Assembly: GCF_003634935.1 (NCBI RefSeq)
Contig: NZ_RBXO01000001.1
Coordinates: 4,303,501-4,367,500 of the forward strand
Origin: Saccharothrix australiensis
Lineage (GTDB): Bacteria; Actinomycetota; Actinomycetes; Mycobacteriales; Pseudonocardiaceae
Length of the DNA stretch: 64,000 nt
Reading direction: 5' to 3'
Both the position numbers and the translations under genes were made by a program. The first letter of the stretch is position 1, and every line of letters begins with the position of its first letter. The notes beneath the pieces were generated by a model. The model did not search any database. It was not told where the DNA came from and saw only the letters and a program-made list of their open reading frames with translations. Positions 41,785-49,831 of this stretch are shown here, piece by piece.

Positions 41785-41971
41785 TCGGTGACGGATCAGC
41801 GTTCAACAGACGGGAGATCCGCTCGGCGGATTCGTACCCGATCGAAGGGGTGGCCGTTCTGCGTAGCGTCCCCGACGACCGTCCAAGACCTGCGTAGCCA
41901 CCGGTCGCCCCGCCGTCGTGGTTTCCCTCCTGTGGTCCCGTTGCTCTGAATAGATGCATGGAGTCTCGGAT
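41785..41971 (-). repeat. kdp-flanking repeated element, copy C (inverted relative to A)
   Basis: Reverse-complement copy of element A with only scattered substitutions over its whole length, including the outer GAGACTCCATGCAT edge, both GCTACGCA boxes and the terminal ATCCGC/GCGGAT hairpin. A and C therefore form long inverted repeats around the kdp locus, 4.9 kb apart. Copies B and C converge tail to tail at about 41770-41785. Confidence 0.75.
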
Positions 41972-42027
41972 GGGATGTCGATGCGCTGGCGGCCGTTCCG
42001 TCAGACGGCGGATGCGGACCGTCTCGG

Positions 42028-43002
42028 TCAGACGGCGGGCAGGAGTTCGCGGCCCCGGTCGTACCACCAGGCGTCGAACGCCGGGCTGCACCCCTGCCGG
42101 CGCGCGTAGCTGTCCAGCACGTGGGCGTGGATCTCGTCGATGTGCGCGGCCACCACCGTGTCCGGGCGGTAGAACAAGCGGAGTTCCTGCCACAGCGGCG
42201 CGCCCCCGATGGCGCGCACGACGGTGCTGCCCGGACGGTCGCGGCTGGTGGCCAGCGCCGGGCCGACGGCCAGTTTCGCCAACACCAGTTCCAGCAGCGT
42301 CGCCAGGCACTGCGTGCTGTGCGGCTGGCGCAGCACCACGCCGTGCTCCTGGCACACCTGGTTCAGGTAGGTCCACCAGCGGGACGTGCCCGGCGGCTCG
42401 TCCACCCACGCGTGCTCGAACACGTCCTCCAGCGGCACCGGACCAGGCCGGACGATCGGGTGGTCGTGCGCCATCACGACGAACACCGGCTCGGCCGGGT
42501 GCACCAGGACGCTCGCCACGCCCGGCGGCGTCGTGAGGCCCGGCAGCGGCGGCCGGTAGACCAGCGCGAGGTCCAACTCGCCGATCGCCACCTTCTCCAC
42601 GCTGATCCGCTCGTCCAGGTCCTCCTGGAGGTTCACGTCCGCGCACCAGGGGCGCTCGCGCAACCACCGGCTCACCGCCACGTGCAGGAAACCGCAGTAC
42701 CCGCCGACCCGCAGCGGGTCGGACGGGCCGCCCCGGCGCGACCACTCGCCGACGCGCTCGGCGATCGCCGACATGCTGCTCAGCACGACCCTCGCCTCGC
42801 CGAGGATCTCCGTGCCCAGCGGGGTGGGCAGGCAGCCGTACTCGGTGCGGAAGAACAACGCGCCGCCGACGCTCTGCTCGATCCTCTTGAGCAGGCCGGA
42901 CAGCGCCGGCTGGGACATGCCCAACCGCCGGGCGGCACGGGTGAGGCTGCCGGTCTCGTCGATCGCGGCCAGTGCGCGCAGGTGGCGTACTTCCAGCTCC
43001 AC
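42028..43002 (-). CDS. LysR family transcriptional regulator
   Basis: LysR regulator of 324 residues. The N-terminal winged helix is complete: LEVRHLRALAAIDETGSLTRAARRLGMSQPALSGLLKRIE, given here as consecutive blocks, followed by LFFRTEYGCLPTPLG and a type-2 periplasmic-binding-like effector domain. GTG at 43002 follows GGAGGT. It is on the same strand as the protease gene upstream but separated from it by a strong terminator, so it has its own promoter. Target unknown: no divergent partner gene is present, which is unusual for LysR. Confidence 0.92.
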   Translation of the reverse strand: MELEVRHLRALAAIDETGSLTRAARRLGMSQPALSGLLKRIEQSVGGALFFRTEYGCLPTPLGTEILGEARVVLSSMSAIAERVGEWSRRGGPSDPLRVGGYCGFLHVAVSRWLRERPWCADVNLQEDLDERISVEKVAIGELDLALVYRPPLPGLTTPPGVASVLVHPAEPVFVVMAHDHPIVRPGPVPLEDVFEHAWVDEPPGTSRWWTYLNQVCQEHGVVLRQPHSTQCLATLLELVLAKLAVGPALATSRDRPGSTVVRAIGGAPLWQELRLFYRPDTVVAAHIDEIHAHVLDSYARRQGCSPAFDAWWYDRGRELLPAV

Positions 43003-43057
43003 GGGACCTCCGCTCCCCGCCCCCGGACGGTCCCGCGACCGTACCCCCGCCCGGCGC

Positions 43058-43100
43058 GCGCGGGGAAGGGGTCCGCGTCGCGGCGGACCCCTTCCCGCGC
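43058..43100 (-). terminator. Strong hairpin terminator of the protease gene
   Basis: GCGCGGGGAAGGGGTCCGC (43058-43076) pairs with GCGGACCCCTTCCCGCGC (43083-43100): 18 base pairs with one bulged G and a 6-base loop, starting 18 bp after the protease stop. Confidence 0.85.
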
Positions 43101-43118
43101 CAGGGGTTCGGTCGTGGC

Positions 43119-44561
43119 CTACGGCTTGGTCGTCTCCAGGGTGTACCGGCCGGAGCCGCTGTAGGAGCGGACCTGCCACCGGTAGCGCCCGGCGGTGCCG
43201 GTGTAGGTCACCTCCTCGGTCGAGTCGGGGCCGGTCGCGGAGGCCACCGTGCGCCACGACGTCCCGCTCTGCTTCTGGAGGTACAGGTCGAAGTCGGCGC
43301 CGGCCGGGCCCTTCAGGCAGCCCTTCTGCGCGCCGGCCGCCGCGTCGAAGTACCCCGTCTTCGGCTCCACGGCCGTGGCGCCCGTCGACACGGTGCCCGT
43401 GGCGGCCGTGCCGCAGCCCGGCGGGTTCGGCCCGCCGCCGTCGGAGGTCAGCAGGGTGACGCCGTAGGCGCGCAGGATCTCCGGCACGGGCTGGAAGTAC
43501 GTCGTCGCCGCGCCGCCCTTGCAGTCGCCGGACCCGCCGGAGGTCACGCCCTGCGCCTGGCCGTCGGAGATCGCCGAGCCGCCCGAGTCGCCGGGCTCGG
43601 CGCACGCCGTGGTCTCGATCGCCTCGTACACCTTGCCGATCTCCGGCCCGTAGTCGACCGTGGCGTCCCGAGACCGGATGGTGCCGCAGTGCCAGCCGGT
43701 CGTGCCGCCGGACCGGCAGATGGACGACCCGACCAGCGCCTCCTGCGCGCCCTTCACCGCGACCCGGCCGCCGTTGTAGTCGTTGACCGCGCCGATCGGG
43801 GTCTCGCCCGCGTTGGTGCGCACGAACGCCATGTCGTCGGTCGGGAAGCTGGAGCCCTCGAACCGGCCGCCCGGCTGGGTCGTGGTCTCGCCGACGCCGC
43901 CGCAGTGCCCGGCCGTGATGAACCCGCCCCGCACGGAGAACCCGACCGAGCAGCCGTACTTGCTCGTCCAGTACCGGTTGCCGCCGACGACGTCGATCAG
44001 CGGGCGCGGCCGCTCGGTCGTCTCGGCGTAGCGGACGGCCCCGGTGTCCACCCCGGTCGCGGCCACCCAGGCACGCGCACCGGCCTCTGCTCCCGGCGCG
44101 TGCTTGACGAGGACGCTGTTCGCGGCCGGGTCGATCCGCCAGCCCGGCACCGAGGCCGGCGCGGCGGACGCGGCGGCGTCCAGCCTGCCCTTGACCGCGA
44201 CCAGGGTGGACTCGCCGCGCGTGACGAGCCGGGGTTCCGCACCACCGGCCCGCACGGTCGCGGCGGCGCGGGAGTCGGTCACGGCGACGACGAGCGTGCC
44301 GCGCTCGGCGTCGAACCAACTCCCACCGAGGCGGTCGCCGAGGGCCGCGCGCAGCCCCCGGTCCGCGGTGAGCGCGGCACGCTCGGCCGTCAGCCGCGCC
44401 ACCGGGTCGGCGACGCCGAGATCACGCCGCATCGCGGCCGGCACCGGTTGCTCGGCGGTGACGGGTTCGGGCGCGGCGGACGCCGGTGACGCGGCCGTGG
44501 TGGCGGCGACGGTGGTCATCACCGCCAAAGCTGCGAGCGGCGACATGCGCGGTCTGGACAT
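43119..44561 (-). CDS. Secreted alpha-lytic-type serine protease (S1E) with C-terminal beta domain
   Basis: Preproprotease of 480 residues. Signal peptide (1-30, ending SPASAA), long pro-region (about 31-190) that should fold the enzyme and be removed, then the S1 protease: H219 in ITAGHC, D243 in TDDMAFV and S326 in GDSGGSA. Cysteines around HC, ICRSGG..WHC and AC..CKGG fit the usual disulfides of streptogrisins. The last 95 residues form a PPC-like beta domain (FDLYLQKQSGTSWRTVA, GRYRWQVRSYSGSGRYTLE) likely to bind surfaces or be cleaved. ATG at 44561 follows GAGGAGA. Extracellular protein degradation is the expected role. Confidence 0.93.
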   Translation of the reverse strand: MSRPRMSPLAALAVMTTVAATTAASPASAAPEPVTAEQPVPAAMRRDLGVADPVARLTAERAALTADRGLRAALGDRLGGSWFDAERGTLVVAVTDSRAAATVRAGGAEPRLVTRGESTLVAVKGRLDAAASAAPASVPGWRIDPAANSVLVKHAPGAEAGARAWVAATGVDTGAVRYAETTERPRPLIDVVGGNRYWTSKYGCSVGFSVRGGFITAGHCGGVGETTTQPGGRFEGSSFPTDDMAFVRTNAGETPIGAVNDYNGGRVAVKGAQEALVGSSICRSGGTTGWHCGTIRSRDATVDYGPEIGKVYEAIETTACAEPGDSGGSAISDGQAQGVTSGGSGDCKGGAATTYFQPVPEILRAYGVTLLTSDGGGPNPPGCGTAATGTVSTGATAVEPKTGYFDAAAGAQKGCLKGPAGADFDLYLQKQSGTSWRTVASATGPDSTEEVTYTGTAGRYRWQVRSYSGSGRYTLETTKP

Positions 44562-45012
44562 GGTGGGTCTCCTCGCGGTGCAGGGGACCGCCGGAGAGCA
44601 CGCGACCGTCGCCGGCCGCGGCGCGGGAAGGCTGTCGACGGCCCGCTCCGGCGGTCACCCGACCGTAATCCGCGCAAGATCAGGTGGGGAGATCACACAT
44701 CGCCATAGCACCGGGCCGACGGGCGCGCCGCTCCCCCCGCGCATTCGCCCCTGCGGGCGGGAGGCAACCGCGCGCACCACCGATCCCCCACGGATCCGTT
44801 GCCCCCCATCGGTCCTTGCGCCCGCCGCCCACCCCGTACCACGCTGGCCGGCGGGGGGCACCGCACCGCGAACCCCCGGACAACCCGAGCGCGGTCGTGG
44901 CTCCGCCGGGCACCCCGCGCGACCGCCTCCCCGACCGGACACGGTCCGTTCACCGGGTAGTCGCCCACGTGGGCTACAAAGCGCCCACTTCGTCGTCGAG
45001 CTTGGAGGCCCC
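44562..45012. other. Divergent promoter region, protease / propeller protein
   Basis: 451 bp without a supported gene. Contains the two divergent promoters. A possible -10 box TACAAA is at 44975-44980. The stretch 44700-44940 is rich in short C-runs and has several overlapping spurious frames. Confidence 0.5.
44963..44988 (+). promoter_or_regulatory. Three-arm alternative hairpin before the propeller gene
   Basis: GCCCAC-GTGGGC-TACAAAGC-GCCCAC: the middle arm can pair with either neighbour. The first two arms make a perfect 12-bp palindrome (44963-44974), an operator-like site; the last two make a hairpin 24 bp before the GTG at 45013. It could act at DNA level or as a translational switch. 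Confidence 0.35.
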
Positions 45013-47211
45013 GTGGCACGCAAGGTCCGTGTTCTCGCAGGTCTGGCGGCCTGCGGGTTGGGCATGTCGGTCCTGTCGCCCGCACAGGCGACCGTGCCCG
45101 AGCGCTTCCAGCGGGTCGACACCATGCCGGTGTTCCGCAACAGCTCCGCCGCGGAGCACACCGCAGCCGAGATCGCGGCGGCCACCGCCGACGGCCGGAC
45201 CGTCGTCTACACCGACTCGCCGGCCCGGCGCATCGGCTTCGCCTCCGTCCGCGACGGGCGGCTGTCGCCCGAGGGCGTGCTGCCCGTGCCGGGCGAGCCG
45301 ACGTCGGTCGACGTGGTGGGACGCCTGGCGCTGGTCGCGGTGAACACCTCCGAGTCGTTCACCGCGCCGTCCGGCGTGCTGCTGGTGGTCGACCTCGCCG
45401 GCCGCCGGGTCGTCGCCACCCACGACCTCGGCGGGCAGCCGGACTCGATCGACGTCTCACCGGACGGTCGGCACGCCGCCGTCGCGATCGAGAACGAGCG
45501 CGACGAGGACGTGGCCGACGGCGCGCTGCCGCAGGCGCCCGCCGGGTTCCTCGCGATCGTCGACCTGAAGGGCGCGCCGACGGCGTGGGCGGTGCGCCGC
45601 GTCGAGCTGACCGGGCTCGCCGAGGTCGCGCCGGAGGACCCGGAGCCCGAGTACGTCAGCGTCAACGGCCGGGGCCAGGTCGCGGTCACGTTGCAGGAGA
45701 ACAACCACATCGCGATCGTGGACCTCGCCTCGGGCCGGCTGGTGCGGCACTTCCCCGCCGGCTCCGCCACCGTCCGCGGCGTGGACACCGAGGACGACGG
45801 CCGCGTCGACCCGTCCGGCACGATCACCGCACCACGCGAGCCGGACGCGGTGGCGTGGCTGGACGACCGCACCCTCGGCACCGCCGACGAGGGCGACTAC
45901 CGGGGCGGCTCGCGCACGTGGACGGTGTTCGACGCGGAGACCGGGCAGGTCGTGTTCTCGTCGGGCAACGAGCTGGAGCGGGTGGCGATCCGGCAGGGCC
46001 AGTACCCCGACGGCCGGTCGGACAACAAGGGCACGGAGCCCGAGGGGTTCGCGGTGGCCACCTTCGGGCGGCACCGGTACGCGTTCGTGGGCCTGGAACG
46101 GGCGAACATGGTCGCCGTGTACGACGTGGACGACCCGCGCCGGCCGCGGTTCGTGCAGGCGCTGCCGACCGGTGTCGGCCCGGAGGGGCTGCTGCCGATC
46201 CCCGCGACCGGCACGCTCGTCGTGTCCTCCGAGGAGGACTCCGCCGAGGACGGCGTGCGCTCGTCGCTCAGCTCCTACCGCCTGACCCGCACGCCGCTGT
46301 CGGTGTCGTTGCGGGACAACAAGGGCACGCCGTCGATCGTGTCCGACGGCATCGGGTTCGGCGCGCTGTCGGGGCTCTCGGGCGTCCCCGGCGACCACCG
46401 CCACGTCGTCGCGATCACCGACTCGGCGTACCGCCCGACGCGGGTGCTGACCGTCGACGCGCTGGCCGCGCCCGCCCGCGTGCGCGCCGAGCTGACCCTG
46501 ACCAAGGGCGGCGAACCGGTCGGCTACGACGGCGAGGGCATCGCGGCGCGCCGCGGCGGCGGCTACTGGGTGGCGGCCGAGGGCGACGGGAAGAAGGTGC
46601 CGAACCTGCTGGTGGAGGTCGCCGCGTCGGGCGAGGTGGTGCGCGAGGTGCCGCTGCCCGCCGCCGTCGCGGCCACGGCCACCGGCAACGGGTTCGAGGG
46701 CGTCGCGGTCACCGGCCGCGGCGCGGGCGAGCGAGTGTGGCTGGCCGTGCAGCGCGAGTGGAAGGCGGACCGGCCGGGCCAGGCGACGCTGGCCCGCTTC
46801 ACGCCCGCGACCGGCGAGTGGGCGTTCGCGGCGTACCCGCTGGACGCCCCACCGGCGGGCGGGTGGGTCGGACTGTCGGAGGTCACGGCCCTGGACGACC
46901 GGACGCTGCTGGTGCTGGAGCGCGACAACCGGCGCGGCGACGCGGCGGTGACCAAGAAGGTCTACCGGGTGGACGTCTCCCGCCTCGCACCGGTCCCGGC
47001 GGGCGCGCCGAAACCGGTGGTGGCCAAGAGGCTCGTGCGCGACCTGCTGCCCGCGCTGAAGGCGGACGGCGCGCCGGCGCACGACAAGGTCGAGGGCCTC
47101 GCGGTGGTCGGCCACGGCCCGGTGCGCCGCCTGGTCGGCGCGGTCGACAACGACGGCGTGGACGACGCGCCCGGCGAGTCGGTGTTCCTGCGCCTGGGCT
47201 GGGTGGGCTGA
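45013..47211 (+). CDS. Secreted beta-propeller, esterase-like phytase family protein
   Basis: Exported protein of 732 residues. Signal peptide VRVLAGLAACGLGMSVLSPA is followed by propeller blades (VVYTDSPARRIGFASVRDG, PTSVDVVGRLALVAVNTSE, NNHIAIVDLASGRLVRHFPA, FGRHRYAFVGLERANMVAVY). The C-terminal 250 residues match the esterase-like activity of phytase domain (PF13449): GFGALSGLSGVPGDHRHVVA, DGEGIAARRGGGYWVAAEG and DKVEGLAVVGHGPVRRLVGA. The reaction is not proven for this family; a phosphoesterase role outside the cell is the usual inference. GTG at 45013 with GGAGG at 45004 decides the start. A terminator follows. Confidence 0.85.
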   Translation: MARKVRVLAGLAACGLGMSVLSPAQATVPERFQRVDTMPVFRNSSAAEHTAAEIAAATADGRTVVYTDSPARRIGFASVRDGRLSPEGVLPVPGEPTSVDVVGRLALVAVNTSESFTAPSGVLLVVDLAGRRVVATHDLGGQPDSIDVSPDGRHAAVAIENERDEDVADGALPQAPAGFLAIVDLKGAPTAWAVRRVELTGLAEVAPEDPEPEYVSVNGRGQVAVTLQENNHIAIVDLASGRLVRHFPAGSATVRGVDTEDDGRVDPSGTITAPREPDAVAWLDDRTLGTADEGDYRGGSRTWTVFDAETGQVVFSSGNELERVAIRQGQYPDGRSDNKGTEPEGFAVATFGRHRYAFVGLERANMVAVYDVDDPRRPRFVQALPTGVGPEGLLPIPATGTLVVSSEEDSAEDGVRSSLSSYRLTRTPLSVSLRDNKGTPSIVSDGIGFGALSGLSGVPGDHRHVVAITDSAYRPTRVLTVDALAAPARVRAELTLTKGGEPVGYDGEGIAARRGGGYWVAAEGDGKKVPNLLVEVAASGEVVREVPLPAAVAATATGNGFEGVAVTGRGAGERVWLAVQREWKADRPGQATLARFTPATGEWAFAAYPLDAPPAGGWVGLSEVTALDDRTLLVLERDNRRGDAAVTKKVYRVDVSRLAPVPAGAPKPVVAKRLVRDLLPALKADGAPAHDKVEGLAVVGHGPVRRLVGAVDNDGVDDAPGESVFLRLGWVG

Positions 47212-47216
47212 CCGGC

Positions 47217-47247
47217 GCGGGTGCCCGGCGCGCTGCCGGGCACCCGC
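47217..47247. terminator. Bidirectional hairpin terminator
   Basis: Perfect 13-bp stem GCGGGTGCCCGGC / GCCGGGCACCCGC with loop GCGCT, between the convergent propeller and PKD genes. Confidence 0.85.
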
Positions 47248-47255
47248 CCGGTCGG

Positions 47256-48716
47256 TCAGGCGACGGCGCGGCCCGCCGGTGCCGGGCTCACCCTGGTCGG
47301 GACCGCCACGACCTCGTTGTCCGACGGGTAGCCGTCCCGGCCGGCCTCCAGCGCCACCACCGCCTTGAACGCCACCTTGCCCAACGCGCCGTCGTCGGGC
47401 GTGAACGTGTAGCGGAACGGGAAGGACGTCCGGCCGGCGGACTTCGGCAGCCACTGCGTCGCCGACCCCACCTCCACGTAGCCCTTGGGGGTGCTGCGGT
47501 ACAGCGTGACCCGCACCGCCTCGTCGTAGCGGTGGTTGGCCACCGTCACCGTGACCGGCTTGCTCGTGCCCGCGACGGCCGACGACGGCACGGCGAACCC
47601 GCTGATGCCCACGTCGTGGGTGCGGACGGGGATCGTCTTCGTGGCGGTGCCCGCCCGGCCGTCCGCGGTGCTCGCGGTGAGCCGGGCGGTGTAGTCGCCG
47701 TCGGCGGCGTAGCGGTGCCGCACCTCCGCGCCGGTTGCGGTCGCGCCGTCGCCGAAGTCCCACGCCAGCGCCGCGATCTCCGTGCCGCCGGGGTCGTGGG
47801 ACGCGTCCCGGAAGGTGATCTCGTCGAACAGGGACGGGTCCGGCGCGTCGTGCTCGAAGGCGGCCGCCGGCGACGGCGCGACGACGAGGTCCACCTCGAT
47901 CTTCGAGTGGCTCGCGTAGTAGGGCGACAGTTGCACGTAGTAGGTCTGCCCGGCGACGGCCTGGAACGTGGTGGAGGCGTCGTAGGTCGCACACGTGAGC
48001 GGTTTCAGGTCGGGCAGCGAAGTACCCGTGTAGACCGCCATGTGGGCGTAGGAGCGCTGCTTGAGCGTGACGGGGCGCGTCTCGGTGGGCCGGTAGGCGT
48101 ACCAGACGGTCTGGTTCCAGATCTCGCACGCGCTCCCCGGCTCGCCCCACTCGCTGGTCGCCACCGACGCGTCCGCCTCCATCCGGTGCGGCAGGGTGCT
48201 GATCGGCTCGGCGTCGGCGAAGTCGTCGTTGGCCGGCTCGCGCCACTCGGTCACCGCCAGGTCGAGCACGCCCGGTGTGCCGGGCGCGCCGACGACGAAG
48301 TGGTAGACCTCGCCGGCCTTGACGCGGAACGAGAGCTGGGACTGCTGCCCGCCGCCGAAGTCGTCGTTGCACCCCAGGTGCGCCAGCGAACCGCGCTTGC
48401 CGGAGTAGGCGGCCACGACCGTGTCGTGGTCGCTGCCCAGCGTCGACACCTCGACCAGGGCGTCGACGGGCGGGAGGTAGTTGAACCACAGCGTGTGCCC
48501 GGCGTGGGCGCAGTCGTACGGGTCGTCCTCCGCGCGGGTCGCCTCGGTGGTCGACAGGGTGGTGCGGAACGGCAGCGCGCGGATCGGCGCGGCCAGGTCG
48601 AACTCGTCGTTGGCGGGCGGCGCGGCGTGCGCGACGCCCGGCACGGCCAGGCCGAGCAGCAGCGCGGCCAGCGCGATCAGCAGACCGCGCGGGCCCGGTC
48701 TCTCGGACGGGATCAT
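47256..48716 (-). CDS. Secreted PKD-domain protein
   Basis: Exported protein of 486 residues with a signal peptide (LLIALAALLLGLAVPGVAHA, 12-31). Two N-terminal beta domains begin with the same phrase, APPANDEFDLAAPI and EPANDDFADAEPI, and contain HTLWFNYLPP / QTVWYAYRPT, a repeated PPC-like module. A PKD domain follows (ALAWDFGDGATATGAEVRHR) and a final Ig-like domain. No enzyme active site is seen; an adhesive or extracellular-binding role is inferred. ATG at 48716 follows GAGGGGAA. It converges on the propeller protein. Confidence 0.82.
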   Translation of the reverse strand: MIPSERPGPRGLLIALAALLLGLAVPGVAHAAPPANDEFDLAAPIRALPFRTTLSTTEATRAEDDPYDCAHAGHTLWFNYLPPVDALVEVSTLGSDHDTVVAAYSGKRGSLAHLGCNDDFGGGQQSQLSFRVKAGEVYHFVVGAPGTPGVLDLAVTEWREPANDDFADAEPISTLPHRMEADASVATSEWGEPGSACEIWNQTVWYAYRPTETRPVTLKQRSYAHMAVYTGTSLPDLKPLTCATYDASTTFQAVAGQTYYVQLSPYYASHSKIEVDLVVAPSPAAAFEHDAPDPSLFDEITFRDASHDPGGTEIAALAWDFGDGATATGAEVRHRYAADGDYTARLTASTADGRAGTATKTIPVRTHDVGISGFAVPSSAVAGTSKPVTVTVANHRYDEAVRVTLYRSTPKGYVEVGSATQWLPKSAGRTSFPFRYTFTPDDGALGKVAFKAVVALEAGRDGYPSDNEVVAVPTRVSPAPAGRAVA

Positions 48717-48947
48717 GTGGTGTTCCCCTCTGGAGGTGGTCCCCGACTCCGCTGGACGTGACCCCCGACGGCACCCGACGCTAGGAGCGGACGCCCGCTC
48801 CGGTGCGGGCGTCGGGCGCGAGGTGCACTCGGACAGCCGATCAAGGCCACTCGAACGGCGCGCACCGGCACGCGGCGGCGGAGCGGAGCGGCGGCGGGGC
48901 GTAACCTGGGTTGGTGCGATCATCGACCCACTCGGCGAGGTAGGACG

Positions 48948-49307
48948 TTGGGACTCTTCACCCTGCCCGAGGCGCGGCGCGAGCTCGAACGGCTGCGGCC
49001 GGTGCTGGACGAGATCGTCGCGCTGCGGGCCGACGCCGCCGAGCTGTCCGCCGCCCTCGGCGCGGGGACGCCGACGGACCTGGGCGGGCTCGCCGAGTTC
49101 AAGGCGGCGCAGGCCAGGCTGGACGACCTGATGAGCGCGGTGCAGGCCACCGGCGCGGAGCTGAAGGGGTTCGCCCCGCTGCTGGTCGACTTCCCGGCCG
49201 ACCTGGCCGGCGTGCCGGTGCTGCTGTGCTGGCTGGAGGGCGACCAGGAGCTGACCTGGTACCACCGGGCCGACCTGGGGTTCGCCGGTCGCCGCCGGCT
49301 GCCCTGA
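48948..49307 (+). CDS. DUF2203 family protein
   Basis: Cytosolic protein of 119 residues. It opens FTLPEARRELERLRPVLDEI, continues with a helical stretch and ends FPADLAGVPVLLCWLEGDQELTWYHRADLGFAGRRRL, the conserved C-terminal block (LCWxxGExxxxxWHxxxxGFAGR) of DUF2203. TTG at 48948 is the likely start with GAGGTAGGA upstream. Function unknown; the family is widespread and housekeeping-like. Confidence 0.88.
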   Translation: MGLFTLPEARRELERLRPVLDEIVALRADAAELSAALGAGTPTDLGGLAEFKAAQARLDDLMSAVQATGAELKGFAPLLVDFPADLAGVPVLLCWLEGDQELTWYHRADLGFAGRRRLP

Positions 49308-49461
49308 CCTGCCCGCTGTGACCTGCCCGCCCCGAGCCGCCCGCGCCGGCCCGCTGTTCCGGCCCGCCTGCGCCAGGCCGCCCGCCGCGCCCGGCCCGAG
49401 CCTCGTGACCGGTGCAACCGGCCCCGCCTGACCGAAGCCGCCGGACGGCCGGCCCGCCGGG

Positions 49462-49827
49462 TCAGCGGTCCCCGGCGCGGAACCTGTCGAGCACGCGGCG
49501 TTCCCGCTTGGTCGGACGCCCCGCGCCGCGCTCCCGGCGCGCGACCGGCACCGCGGCCAACGGCGGCGGCGCGGGTGTGCGGTCGAGGTAGCACGTCGCC
49601 GCGTCGGCCGCGCCCACCCGCTTCTGGATCACCCGCACGACCTCCACGACCCGCGTCGTGTCGCCCACCCGCGCGCGGACCTCGTCACCCGGCGACACCG
49701 TGGTCGCGGGCTTGGCCGGGTGGCCGTTGACGCGCACGTGCCCACCCCGGCAGGCCGCCGCCGCGTCGGGACGGGTCTTGGTCAGCCTGACCGCCCACAG
49801 CCAGCGGTCCACGCGCGTCGACTCCAC
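49462..49827 (-). CDS. S4-domain RNA-binding protein (Hsp15-like)
   Basis: Protein of 121 residues with an N-terminal S4 fold: RVDRWLWAVRLTKTRPDAAA, CRGGHVRVNGHPAKPATTVSPGDEV in consecutive blocks, followed by a basic tail (RREERGAGRPTKRERR-like). Proteins of this type bind stalled 50S subunits (Hsp15/HslR) or act in rRNA handling. It begins four bases after the MFS transporter stop, so the two form one unit. Confidence 0.9.
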   Translation of the reverse strand: MESTRVDRWLWAVRLTKTRPDAAAACRGGHVRVNGHPAKPATTVSPGDEVRARVGDTTRVVEVVRVIQKRVGAADAATCYLDRTPAPPPLAAVPVARRERGAGRPTKRERRVLDRFRAGDR

Positions 49828-49831
49828 AGCC

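Larger units (their letters stand above)
41362..42027. other. kdp upstream intergenic region (666 bp)
   Basis: Between the first peptide of the kdp operon and the 3' end of the LysR gene. It holds the phased repeats at 41442-41478, and repeated elements B and C. No protein-coding gene is supported; open frames across B and C translate in different frames from the same repeated block and are not conserved. Confidence 0.6.

Noticed and set aside
36661..41971. Identification of the repeated elements as ydaO (c-di-AMP) riboswitches
   Set aside because: Tempting because of kdp, but the defining GGGGUGAAUC and GACAGCUAACCUCG-type blocks are missing in both orientations; kept as unassigned.
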